A DNA stretch of 64,000 nucleotides from Sabellastarte sp. h YS-2021 (Eukaryota; Annelida; Polychaeta; Sabellida; Sabellidae), in contig OZ024935.1 of assembly GCA_964017235.1 (NCBI GenBank), positions 4,216,001-4,280,000 on the forward strand, given 5' to 3'. Of the stretch, positions 52,050 to 62,435 are shown in pieces. The position numbers were made by a program, and so were the translations under genes. Within the stretch, counting starts at the first letter, position 1; each line of letters opens with the position of its first letter. The notes under the pieces were generated by a model, which worked only from the letters and a program-made list of their open reading frames with translations, was not told the origin of the DNA and made no database searches.

Positions 52050-52490
52050 TAATACACGAAAGAGGGGATAAAATATTTTATTTCATTTTATTTAATTTTA
52101 TTGGTAAACGTACTGCAAGAAACACGCGTCTCTCAGCACATGTAGTCTAGACGCGACGTCATCACAGGGGTTTCCCCGAGGATTCCCCCAAGTTAGTTTT
52201 GTGCTTTATGTCATATTTTAACCCTTAAAATGGACCAATATAGTAGAAGAATGGGGACAAACCCTTGCAAAATTTATTTTATTTGATTTCAACAGGCATA
52301 TATATTCCTGTATATAAACTACCAACACAAGACATGCTGTTTCGACAAAAAAACGGAAGTTGTTTCCGATGATTTCACTCGACAAGGACTTTTAAACCCT
52401 AAAAAGGTCCAATAATGAAGCAGATTGGGGTTAAATATTTTATTTTATTGTATTGACAGGCATATATATATATATATCCTGTACTAGAAA
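52050..52490. repeat. Leader tandem repeats in D3 (~175 bp)
   Basis: Two clear copies and one partial copy of a unit with AACCCT(T)AAAA(A/T)GG(A/T)CCAATA, TTTTATTT(T/G) and ACAGGCATATATAT...CCTGTA. It lies between the gag relic and the 5' ITR. Confidence 0.6.
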
Positions 52491-52733
52491 CCACATAAAC
52501 GAGTCGCTGTTTCTTTATTGTACTGTATTCTTATTTACAACGTGAACCCGGAAGTGGACTTCAGTTGTAAAATAGAGTAAACATACTTATCTGAACTATG
52601 AAAAGAGATCGAATTATGATTCTATGTAATAAAATAAAGAAACTGATGTAGTTTCCATATCCAACGACCAGAATATCCTTGTAAAAATGAAGAAACTTTC
52701 TTTGTAAAATAAAGCATTGTTAATTCGCGTGGC

Positions 52734-52883
52734 CAACGAGAAAGTAGGGCGATTGGTCAAAAGTTATCACGTGACGACAACTAGCAGTATATCCGGTGGC
52801 TAACAAGAACTGTCTTTTTTTCTAAGACGTTGGCCCCGGGTGTGGCAACCCGAGAACAGCATTAAGTCCCACATGGTAAGCTA
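52734..52883. repeat. D3 ITR, 5'-side copy
   Basis: Inverse of the split 3'-side ITR (41550-41614 plus 47785-47865) with about five or six differences. It carries TCACGTGA (52767-52774) and, next to it, GATTGG (inverted CCAAT). Confidence 0.88.
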
Positions 52884-52900
52884 TTGTAGCGTAATAAAAT

Positions 52901-53059
52901 CATCTTTTAGATGATCCCAGATCAATTTAAAAACTTCTGATACAATCAGAATGATACAAAACTTCTGATACAATCTAGAGGCTCCTACAGGATATCGGCG
53001 ATACTCCAATAAGAAAGTGGAAGGATAGTGATCTGAAAGGTTCCCCGGTTGCCAGAAAT
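52901..53059 (-). pseudogene. PIF/Harbinger transposase, exon 2 start
   Basis: After the acceptor TTCTCATTTCAG|A at 53060/53059 the frame reads (R)FLATGEPFRSLSFHFLIGVS, with a stop in the following stretch and a small local duplication (CTTCTGATACAATC twice). It ends IWDHLKD at the D3 junction, and the part beyond D3 resumes with EFLLIP, a good match to HARBI1-like proteins. Confidence 0.88.
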
Positions 53060-53589
53060 CTGAAATGAGAATACAATTGCCAGATAATACTGAAGTCTAC
53101 TGGTGTCTAGGGGCTGATTTCACTAAAGAATTAAGTCTGATTGTCTTTGATCTTTCAATTATGATCTTTGTTGACAAAACAATAATAACAGTGAAACTTA
53201 TTTAAGTATCAGTATACAATTCTGGTATACACCATAGGATACAGGATAGGATGCATGTAAACACAAGTATTAGAATAATCAATTTCAATATATTTCAAAT
53301 GTTCATTATTGCATATTTTTCATATACACATAAATTATGAATTTTAGGCTAAGTTTTATGAAATGATATGGATGATTGGATGGTGTCACAGGACGGTAGG
53401 CAATATTGTTTGTATAACTAGGATCTATAGGAGACATTAGGAGTACCATGTAGATATATGAGAAACTTATAAACCATCATGGCTGTCTTGAATATATATC
53501 TATATCTATCCTAATTGGGAGTCAAACCAACTACCTGCCTCAGATTAAGTGTCTGAAAAACTATAAAATGAAATAATTATTACACATAC
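53060..53589 (-). other. Intron of the Harbinger pseudogene
   Basis: Donor CTGAG|GTATGTG (53590/53589) and acceptor TTTCAG|A (53060/53059). Splicing joins AG to A, giving an Arg codon in TLRFLATG, a conserved motif of the family, which strongly supports the intron. Length 530 bp. Confidence 0.85.
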
Positions 53590-53954
53590 CTCAGTGTGAG
53601 AAAAAGTCCCTAGTCAGGTGATATTGTTCTTCTCGACCCATTTCTTTTCTTCAGATGGCCACCAATTTTGCTCAATACATATTCACATTGTTGTTTCAAT
53701 AAAGCGCAAGTATGTTTGAATTATTCTCCATCAAGTTGAGGCACTAAATTATGGAAAGCCCCATTAGCTTCCCTTTTGATAAAAATTTCCTGTACCCAAA
53801 ATCTGTGTTTCCTCTTATTTCTTCTTTTGATCAATTCTTGAGTGAGTAGGCACAGTACCAACAGTCTGTTAATGTGATATTTTTGCTGAATCCTTAATGT
53901 GGTTTTACAGGGAGCCATACAGATATACAGACACCATAACAACTCCAGAAGCAA
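53590..53954 (-). pseudogene. PIF/Harbinger transposase, exon 1
   Basis: RRNKRKHRFWVQEIFIKREA, GAFHNLVPQLDGE, then a TAA, YVLSKIGGHLKKRNGSRRTI, SPD, a TAG and GLFLTLR, matching the N-terminus of HARBI1-like transposases (KRRFWVRDIF-, ISPEERL-type motifs). At least two stops show that it is dead. The start is not certain: upstream codons to 53954 are unlike the family. Confidence 0.88.
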
Positions 53955-54029
53955 TAAGAATTCTTTTCAGAATAAAATAAAGTAAAAGTTTGTAGTCATC
54001 TTTGAAAATCTTCGTGTTACACACACACT

Positions 54030-54252
54030 GCAAAAACACGTCCGTACACTCCACGTGCCAAACGAAAAAGACACCGTGACATCATTCTGTCTAGACAGGA
54101 AGTATGCACGAGGCGACACCTGGCGAATGTACACTCTGAGACCTGTCCTGCCGGTATTTTATACAGAATGACTTTTTCTGTCGTTTGGCGGGACCGGTCG
54201 CGCCGACCAGTAAAGCAATTGTCCATTGGAGAGGATGTATTAATGCAAAAAA
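54030..54252. mobile_element. Family B DIRS 5'-ITR fragment, head to head with D6
   Basis: Contains CGTGCCAAACGAAAAAGACA, GTCTAGACAGGAAG and GTCCATTGGAGAGGATGTAT, i.e. a 5'-side ITR in the same orientation as 58560-58757 but with many differences. The expected 3'-side ITR arm of D6 is absent here. It ends in TTAATGCAAAAAAA against the D6 half-ICR ATTATTGCGTTAATACATCC, forming an inverted pair. Confidence 0.7.
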
Positions 54253-54619
54253 ATTATTGCGTTAATACATCCTATCCAATGGACAATGGCTGAATAACTA
54301 CCGCTTGGTTGGAGGGTAAGTTACTAGGGACATAGGTGAACTCATAAATGATAAGAAAATTCCCTCTGGCCTAGGTTATCTTTTAGTCAGGAACCTGTAG
54401 GCCTATGGTTGGATAACAGTGCCCGGTTGCCGGGGCGTATACCGATGTTGCCCCCCCCCCCCCCCCCCCCCCCCAATTTTATCAGACCTGCTCTGAGGTA
54501 GGGGAAGAGGGTGATGAGTTCAATCCCAGAAGGCAATAACCTCCTGAAGGAAGGCATGTATTTAGTTCCATGAACTATTAACACTACATATATACAAATC
54601 TCACCATATGTGGGCCAAT

Positions 54620-56330
54620 TATGGACCTGCTGAGCAGCCACTACTGGGCCCAATTGAAAAGGGCTCTGAACCAGCCCCAGCCACATCCTTCAAAGAGAAC
54701 TGTGTGAAGGTATTATGTTACTTCCAGTGGCCAGCTGGAAAATTGTTCTAAGGAGACTCCCAACTGGAATGCCTCAGAAGCAGCAAGGGGCCCTGACAAC
54801 ATGGGGTTTAACCCGCTGTAGGGTGAGGGCCTCCTGACAGTGGCAGGTGAGGTGTCTTGTCAAAAACCTTTCTAAAGGGAGACAGACTAACTCATTGTTC
54901 TGTTTGAGATCCTGTCCCAATAAGTAGCCCAGTGGTCTGAACAGACACAGGACCTATCAGACGAGGGACTTATCCAGAGTTGGGGCCAGGGTTGGTATAA
55001 CCACTGGGGCCACACTGTCCGGACTCTCCTTGGCCAGCTGGTTCTTGGAAAAATGACTGGGTGCTGGGTACAAAGACACCTTTGACCAGTCTAACTGGTG
55101 TCTGATGTGTTTCTTTTACCAAGTATGAATCTCACTCCTGTGTTTGCCAGAACCAAGGGTGAAGAGGAAAACCGTCTTGAAGGTCAATGCTTCAAAGGGA
55201 GCCCTGCCAATAGGTGCAGCACCAGGGGGAGGTTCCAGAAGGGGATGCCCCTACAACCTTTAGGTCTATCTCTGTAAACTGTCCAAGAGACGAGCAAGAT
55301 ACTCATTGTGCTGAAATTTGTTGGTGAGATACCCAGTTGTCAGCAATGACTGATCTGGTTGATCCTCTTTCAGGAGCCTCAATTCCTACTGCCACTGCTT
55401 TAGAGAAGGCCTGCTCCTCGATTGCTGAGGCTCTAGGAGACATGCATGCAGATCTAATTTTGACAGATTCCAGTGAGGAGTCTGACTAAATGGTTGAGAG
55501 AGCAGGTTGGACAGGTACCCAGGAATCTGACTTGACATGATCAAGAGATTCCAGAACCAGGCATGTTGGACCACTTGGCGCAATCAGAGTGATTCCCCTG
55601 CATGGGTAGTCCTGCAATTTCTCCACCACTTGCCCAAGATGGCTACCAGTGGGAAGGCATATGAGTCCACATCTTCCCATGGTAGACTGTATCATTGTCC
55701 ATATTGGGGGATCTGTCCCCAGTGATGCAAGTTGAGACAGTTTGTTGTTGAGCCAGGCGGTAAAAAACAGGCCAATAAGGCCTAGTGCCACCAGAAGCAT
55801 ATTGTTTGGAAAAAACTCTGACAGGAGGGACCATTCTGTCTGCTCTGTCTAGTTGCTTGAGACTGGATAGCTTGTGTGCTATGTCATTCAGCCCCCTGGA
55901 ATGTGTCGGGCTACAGTCACCTGTTTCCTGGAATACCAGGACAGGATTCCCCAAAGAAGGGCACAAAGAGGGCCTGACTTCATGTCCCCGACCCCCTCTT
56001 CCTTGATACAGGCAACCACCGTTGTGTTGTCTGTAGTTATGACAGTAATATTGTTCAACCAGATGTCCTGGAATTCTTAAAGGGCCAAATGACCACCTTA
56101 GTTCCAGATACTTTAATGTGTAACTAGCTTCTGGAAGGGACCATGGTTCCCCTTGCAGTATGTTCTCCTAAGTGAGAAACCCCACCCTTCTTGATGCATC
56201 TGTAAGGACTGAAGAGCATATTTAGTAGGTGTAATGGTTGACCATGAAGCCACATAGCCATTGAAAAACATTGGTGACCTCTGGTCTGATTAACAGATAT
56301 TTTTCCCATTGCTTGAGTTTTGAAAACTGG
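54620..56330 (-). pseudogene. D6 YR and RT-RNase H-MT, broken
   Basis: Many short frames. RT/RNase H remnants include FLEYQDRIPQRRAQ and CLRLDSLCAMSFSPLECVGL (plus-strand shadows of the HIPG region), ALSPYRC (TDAS region) and IALLNMLF. The MT piece reads LIAPSGPTCLVLESLD, and HACLLEPQQSRSRPSLKQWQ marks the link to YR. YR similarity continues through the 54900-55300 region. Clearly inactive. Confidence 0.7.
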
Positions 56331-57109
56331 CAGAACGGGTTATAATCTTGAGGAGAAAGCTGAGCTTGCAAACTCAGGACCCCTTGAGTCAGCTGACACT
56401 GGTCACAAGTTGGGTAAAAAGACAAACTGGATGGCCAGTCCACAAGGTGTGAGGTCTGATAAGGGGAGGTTGACTGGTAGTTGGGACAATACTTGCTTGC
56501 CAGTCTCCCTCTTATCTAAAGCCACTGTCTGACCAGCAAGGTCCTGAAATGGTAGGCTGGCCAGTGACTGGTCCAAGAATTCCTCTGTAACCTGTTCCTT
56601 AGGCTGCCACTGGTTGGCCTAAACAGCTGCTTGGGCCTTTAAGGAACTTCTGCTGGTCTGTTAGTTAGTCCTGGAGACCTGCCCATTACCAGGACCTAAC
56701 GGTTATACGTGAAGCAAAGCTCTGTAACCGGTTCCTGGTGGCTCCATAGTTCTGTATAAACTCGCCGGAGTTGGCAGAACTGGGTGAAGTGAACTACTTC
56801 TTAGCAGGGATAGGCTCATATGAAGCTGCCTTCTTCCTGTCCATAGTTCTCTGCAACCAACAAGCTCTGTAACTGGTCAAACCGGCAGGCTGGTGTCTCT
56901 CTGTAACCAAAATTCCTGTAAGAGGTCTCTGTAACCAAAGAATTGGGGCAACACAGGGCTGTACCCGATTACTTCACCAGTATCTCTAGTTCTTGTGAAG
57001 CAACTGTCACTGAAGGTTGTGTAAGCTGGCACCCAGTTGGTAGGCTCTATAACCGGTTGGTTAAGGGAATTTCACTGAAGAAACTTCCTGTCCAACTAAG
57101 TTGTCACCA

Positions 57110-57860
57110 TCAATTCTCTGTAACCGGTAAACCTCTGTAACCGGTGAACCTGTTGTCAGCACCGGAACCGGCAGCACTCCGGAACCGGCAACACTCCGGA
57201 GCCGGCAACACTCAGGAATCAGTAGCCCTGCTGTATGTCACCAGCAACTCTGTGTAACTGGTAATCATGTTTATCCGGTAGCCCTTGCTGGATTTCTGTG
57301 ACCATAACCGGCAGTCTGAGCAGAACTGGTGCCGGTATCCCTCATCACTGGCTGGCTAGTGACCCTACCGGTAGCCTGAACAGGACTGGTACCGGTCCAA
57401 AATTCTGCACTGGGGAGATAAGGGTCTCAATGGTCACCACAACTTCTGGTAGGGGAACCCTCTGAGCAGCCTCACCAGTGGTCTGAACAAGACTGGAACC
57501 GGCAGTCACACCAGAGGACAGACCACTGGTGGAGGTTACAGGATCAAAAAGGGCTGATCCCTGGAAACCACTGAAGGGGGGTTTTCTTCATAGAATTCAA
57601 AGGAATATGACTGGAACCGGTACCCCCAACAGTCACACCAGTGGGCAGGCCTCTGGTGGAGGTTCCAGTATCAAAATAGGGCTGATAACTGGGAACCACT
57701 GAAGGGGGGGGGGGGTTTCTTCACAGGTTTTACTGGAACATGACTGGAATCGGTAGCCCAACAGTCCCACCAGTGGAAATGCCTCTGGTGGAGTTTCCAG
57801 GATCAAAAAGGGGCTGATCACTGGTAACCACTGAAGGGGGGTTTCTTCACAGGAACAGCA
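57110..57860. repeat. Tandem repeats in the D6 gag region
   Basis: Short units CTCTGTAACCGGT and ACTCCGGA(A/G)CCGGCA(A/G)C at 57110-57220, then three ~130-bp units containing CCACTGAAGGGGGG, CACCAGTGG and CCTCTGGTGGAG at about 57565, 57692 and 57821. ACCGGT is strongly overrepresented. D4 has different repeats in the equivalent region. Confidence 0.75.
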
Positions 57861-58760
57861 CCCACCGGTAGTCTGTACAGACTGGTACCGGCAAACTCAT
57901 CACTTCTTGTCAGCTGAACCAGTCTGCTTGCTGGTAGTTGTGTTGAGATCTGTGAAATCACATGACCGGCACCGGCAAAAATTCGCAGATTTCTATGACC
58001 ATTTGTCATCTAATTTCTTCAGGTCAACACACGAGTTTGCTGGGTTTTTTCTTGCCAGTTAAAGTGGGAGTAAGGCAACAAAAGGTGGTCTTCTTCTAAG
58101 AAAACTTCTGTTGAAAACACGATTCCTCCACTGCCGAATGCGTATCACGTGACCAGGTCCGTGTCACGTGACAAGCATAAGCTGAAAGTGATGACGTCAG
58201 ACGATGCATTCTTCTTTCCTTCTAATTTCTTCTCGTCGATGTACACGCAGTGTTACTCGACTACACAGAAGTAAATGGAGGGTGAATCGTGGCAACTATA
58301 CACTTCTGTTCAGAAGAAGGAATGCTGCAGGGACGACACACGACCTCTCCCCCCCGACTTTATCTCGACGACAAGAACACAGAAATACTTCAAAACTGGC
58401 TATAAAAGCTGGATAATGCCTCGATTAAGTCCTGGAGAGGCCATGATATGTAAGAAACACAATATATATTTCTTCAGATAAAAATAAGCTTTAATTTCGT
58501 AGAATAAACCGCATTTTCTTCAAAACTTGGAGATAACTTCAAAACGTGTCTGCACACTACACGCGCCAAACGAAAAAGATGAACTGACGTCACTCTGTCT
58601 AGACAGGAAGCAAGTATGATGCGCCACCTAGCGAATGCACACTACTGACCGGTCCTGCCGGTATTATATATAGAACGTCTTTTTCTGGCGTTTGGCGGGA
58701 CCGGTCGAGCCGACCGGTGAAGCAATTGTCCATTGGATAGGATGTATTAACACAATAAAA

Positions 58761-59033
58761 GTACTTTTTCATGGGCCCTGAGCTGCGTGTGAGTTTGTGT
58801 TTACTTAATGTTGGACCTGTGTCTTTAATGGGGAACTTATGTATGTGTTTAAAATTTTTGTCTGTAGGCCGTTTCACTTCCAGAGCAATTCCAAAATGTA
58901 GTAAGAACCTTAAATTAGCTAAAAATCGGCTAAAATCGTAACAGGAAGTGCTTTGTCATGGGCCCTGAGCTGCGTGCGAGTTTGTATTTAGTCATTGTTA
59001 GACCTGTGTCTTCATTGAGAAACTTATATAAAT
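58761..59033. repeat. 188-bp tandem duplication between D6 and D7
   Basis: TCATGGGCCCTGAGCTGCGTG occurs at ~58768 and ~58956, followed by similar GAGTTTGT(G/A)TTTA and GACCTGTGTCTT phrases. Non-coding. Confidence 0.7.
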
Positions 59034-59824
59034 TTGAAAATTTTAATTACTTAAATGTAGCTTTTATAAGCTACAAGCTTACCATGTAGTACTGAATGCT
59101 TTACTGGTAGCCGCGAGGCACCACAATCAATGTCTAAGAAAAAAAGACATTTATACTTGGCCGTAGCCTCAGGTTGTCGTCACGTGATCTGCCCCTTTTG
59201 TTACAACTTTTCTCGTTGAGATTTAAACCCATATCTCTTAGCTGTAATACCGCAAGGAGGCAGGGTGGGACTCTCCTCAGTCCTCCATTGCGCTACAATA
59301 GCTTACCATGTGGGACTGAATACTGAATCCAACCGTCCGGGGGAGGGATTACAGCTGAGACTGGCAGTCTGTTTTTTCTTAGAATTTTGATAATAATAGT
59401 AGAATGAAAGATCGAAAGTACCAGTCTGAGTCCCGTCTACAGGGCCCCAATCCCAAAGACCGAGCCTGTAGAAGCCAAAAACCTGAATGAATGACAGTGC
59501 TAAAAAACTGTCAGGGTGTTTGACGAGAAGGAGATGTGTACCCTAGATACACAGACGGGGTCAGCCCCAAGGACGATCACGGAAGAGCCCGAGCTTAAGG
59601 CTCGGGTACTGACTAAAATGACAACCTTAAGGTCCTTAATACAATGTACAATTATAATGATTTAAAGATTAGATAGACCTTACCGGATACACCCTGATGA
59701 GGTAGACGTATACCTAGACCCTGGGCTTAGACTCCTGAGGACTTGGTTGTAGCGGATGTGGCCCCCCCCCCCCTTCCTTTCTTACCGAGGATGACTGGAC
59801 TGAGGAGAAGGGTCTAGGACCTGT

Positions 59825-60850
59825 TGTGCCGTTACTACTGGTCCCAGATACAGATTGTTGTCATTGTTCGACCAAGTAAGGTCTTTTAGATAAAATTGGT
59901 AAAAGTGTTGTGAGGTTTCCAGTGATAGGCTTGCATGATCTGGTCCACCGATACCCCACCGTAAAACGCCTTAGAGGCTGCGAAGGCCTGAATGTCATGC
60001 ACCTTGACTTGGACTAAATCCAAGGCTTGCTGGTCTGCTTGTTTATAACCAAGTAGGATGGTTTGTTTCAACCAAGAAGAGAGAGTAGCGGGTCTGATGA
60101 CTGATGTATGTCCTTTCTTGAAGGAAATGAAAAGGAGGGACCGGGAACCTCTTAGGTCCTAGGTTCGGTCCAGATAGTACCTCAGGGCCCGCACCGGACA
60201 CAGGGTCCTGGTCCTCTTGGACTGTCTATCCACAATGGTAGTCAAAGCTGGGATAGTCACCGGAAACACACTTGAGAATCTTCTCTTGCTAGTTGGTTTT
60301 TGGTTATGAAGTCAGAAGATGGGAACAAGGAGACCTTTTCCCAGTGGCCTTGATTAGATACTTTGTTTGCAACCCAGGCATGGATTTCGCTGCGGCGCTT
60401 GCAGGAGGCCAAAGCTAGCAAGAAAGCAGTTTTGAAAGTGCAATGTTTGAGGTCTGTGTGTTTCATAGGCTCAAAGGGTGCTTTTGTGAGCTCATTGAGA
60501 ACAACAGAAAAGTTCCACTTGGGGAGATTTCTGGGACTTTTGGGGGGATCCCTGTGGAAACTGGAGAGCAACTTAATTATGAAGGTCCTCATTATGAGCA
60601 ATATGTTGGCCCGATGGGCCCAAGGTGTCAACAATGGCAGTCCTGTAACCATCAATGGTGGAGGGGCGCCTGTTTAGGTCTTGGTACAGAAACATGAAGA
60701 AATCTGAGATTTGTTTCACAGATGGAGTGGAGAAATCCACCGAATTTTCTCTGCACCATTTTTCAAATAGGGGCCACTTGATTTGTAGATGGTCCTTGTT
60801 GATGACCGCTGAGGTGCAGAAATTCTCTCTGCCACTTTCACAGAGAGGAG
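59825..60850 (-). pseudogene. D7 tyrosine recombinase, broken
   Basis: C-terminal frame: VKVHDIQAFAAS (R of HxxR replaced by Q), GGVSVDQIMQAYHWKPHNTF with the region for Tyr following (NFI). Upstream frame: SSFHRDPPKSPRNLPKWN, LALASCKRRSEIHAW (Arg). Frameshifts near 60170-60260, 60590 and 60660. The HxxR to HxxQ change alone would impair catalysis. Confidence 0.85.
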
Positions 60851-62435
60851 TTGTCCACTCCTAGACACCAGGCGTGGAGGTTGAGGTGCTGCGGTTGCTG
60901 TGGAACACGTAGTTGTGGGACTGTTTGAGGAGTGTTGTAGACACCGGGAGCTGCAGTGGGATCTCTGTTGAGAGCTGCACTAGGTCCCAAAACCAGGGCA
61001 TCCCTGGCCAGCCTGGGGCTATTAGTATGATCAGACATTTGCAGTGCACACATCTCCAGTGTGTTCCCCCTTGTTTATTTATGGAAGCCACCACAGTTGA
61101 TTTGTCCGTAGCAACTAGCAATGTTGGTCCTGACACTGGTCTTTGAAGCGTCTCAAGGCCAGAAAGGCAGCTTTTAATTCTAGGACGTTTATGTGAAGCC
61201 CTTTTTCCTGGGGAGACAACAGACCTTGTGTAGAACTTGGTTCTAAGTGAGAGCCCCAACCTTCGTTTGAGGCGTCTGTAAAGAGTTGGATACTGTGGTC
61301 TTTGGGATGAAGGTGTGAGCCTTTCATCACATTTGCAGGATTCTGCCACCAACCAGGTGTGCAGATATGGCTTCTGTCCAAAGAAGGAGGCTGTCCAGTG
61401 GTTGAGGAAATTTCCAGTGCTCCTTGAGGTGAAACTGAAAGGGTCTCATGTGAAGTCGTCCCTCTGGTAACATTTTCTCCGTTGAGGCTAGCGACCCAAT
61501 TAGAGACACCAAACATCTTGTAGTCAAGAACATGTTTTGACTTGAGGTGTAGGATAAAATCCTGGAGTTTGAGCCATCTCTCTTGAGCGGGTTTTACAAG
61601 GGCTGAATCCACGTGGAACTCATAAACCACGAACGAAAACAGCTGAGTGGGATTCAGTTGATTTCATTTATTGATGATCCATCCCAAGGACTGGGTTAGA
61701 TCTACCACTGCCTGAGTGTTCACTAGGGCTTCCTCCCGCGACTGATCAGCCAGTCGACCAGGTATTGGTGGAGTCTGAGACCTGGAGCGGGCCATGAGCT
61801 ACACCTCCTTTACGATCATGGTAAAGACCTGGGGTGCTGTGGTCAGTGCGAAAGGTAGGGAGGTGAACTGGAAAACCAGAGACCTGTGGCAAAATCTTAG
61901 GTATTTCTTTTGAGTGAGGATGGATGGGGATGTGAAGGTACGCGTCTGATAGATCTATCGACGATACCCATTCTCCTGGAATCAGGGAGGTCATGACAAA
62001 CTCTGAAGTTTCCATCTAGAAATTTTTCTACATGTAGAAAGTGTTGAGCCTGCTTAAGTCTATAACTGGCCTCCACCTTTGTTGAGGCTTGGGTACTAGA
62101 AACAGGGGACTGTAAAACTCGAGAGATTTTGCATTTTCCACCCTTTCGATAACGTTCCTTGACAGAAGAGACTGGATGCAATGGGCCAAGGCTTCGTCCT
62201 TTGTGAGGGCCTTGTATTCTGACATTATCAGAGAAAATGTGACCAAGTTGGGCTTTGAGAGGAATAGCAGTACGTAGCCATTGGTGATAAGTTTTAATAC
62301 GTTGGATGAACAATTGTTTGTTTGCCAGTCTCTGCTGAAAGAACGGAGGCGAACTCCTACTGGTGGACTGCTTGAGGCTTTAAAGGAGTCATTGGGAAGA
62401 GGGATCCACGCCCTCTTCTCCTGTTGTGGGGTCAA
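60851..62435 (-). pseudogene. D7 RT-RNase H-MT, broken and internally deleted
   Basis: RT N-terminus SPLFLVPKPQQRWRPVIDLS (62050-62130), SSIDLSDAYLHIPIHP (61950), RT C-terminus EFHVDSALVKPAQERWLKLQ (61600), RLHMRPFQFHLKEHW, FTDASNEGWGSHL (RNase H, 61275), ATDKSTVVASINKQGG (61090) and IAPGWPGMPWFWDLV (MT, 60990). At ~61045 the frame jumps from the RNase H block (GGTHWRCVHCK) straight into the MT block, so the HIPG and VDLFAT region present in D3 is deleted. Confidence 0.85.

Larger units (their letters stand above)
41511..52900 (-). mobile_element. D3: decayed DIRS, family C, host of D2
   Basis: Outer 3' end TTGAAAATTTTTATTACTTA at 41511; outer 5' end reads ATTTTATTACGCTACAATAG from 52900 on the minus strand; ICR at 47928-48020. 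Without D2 it is ~5.2 kb. The two ITRs differ at about five or six of ~150 positions, so it is older than D1, D2 and D4. RT lacks an intact YLDD, YR lacks its catalytic tail and gag is not recognisable. It sits in the Harbinger gene, with one base shared at the junction. Confidence 0.9.
54253..58760 (-). mobile_element. D6: rearranged, decayed DIRS of family B
   Basis: Half of the ICR (54253-54290), a polypurine tract with C24 at 54451-54474, YR pieces (54620-55345), RT-MT pieces (55346-56330), a gag region with expanded repeats (56440-58400) and a 5' ITR at ~58555-58757 with TGACGTCA at 58585-58592. It lacks its 3'-side ITR. Outer end ...TTAACACAATAAAA at 58760. Confidence 0.85.
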
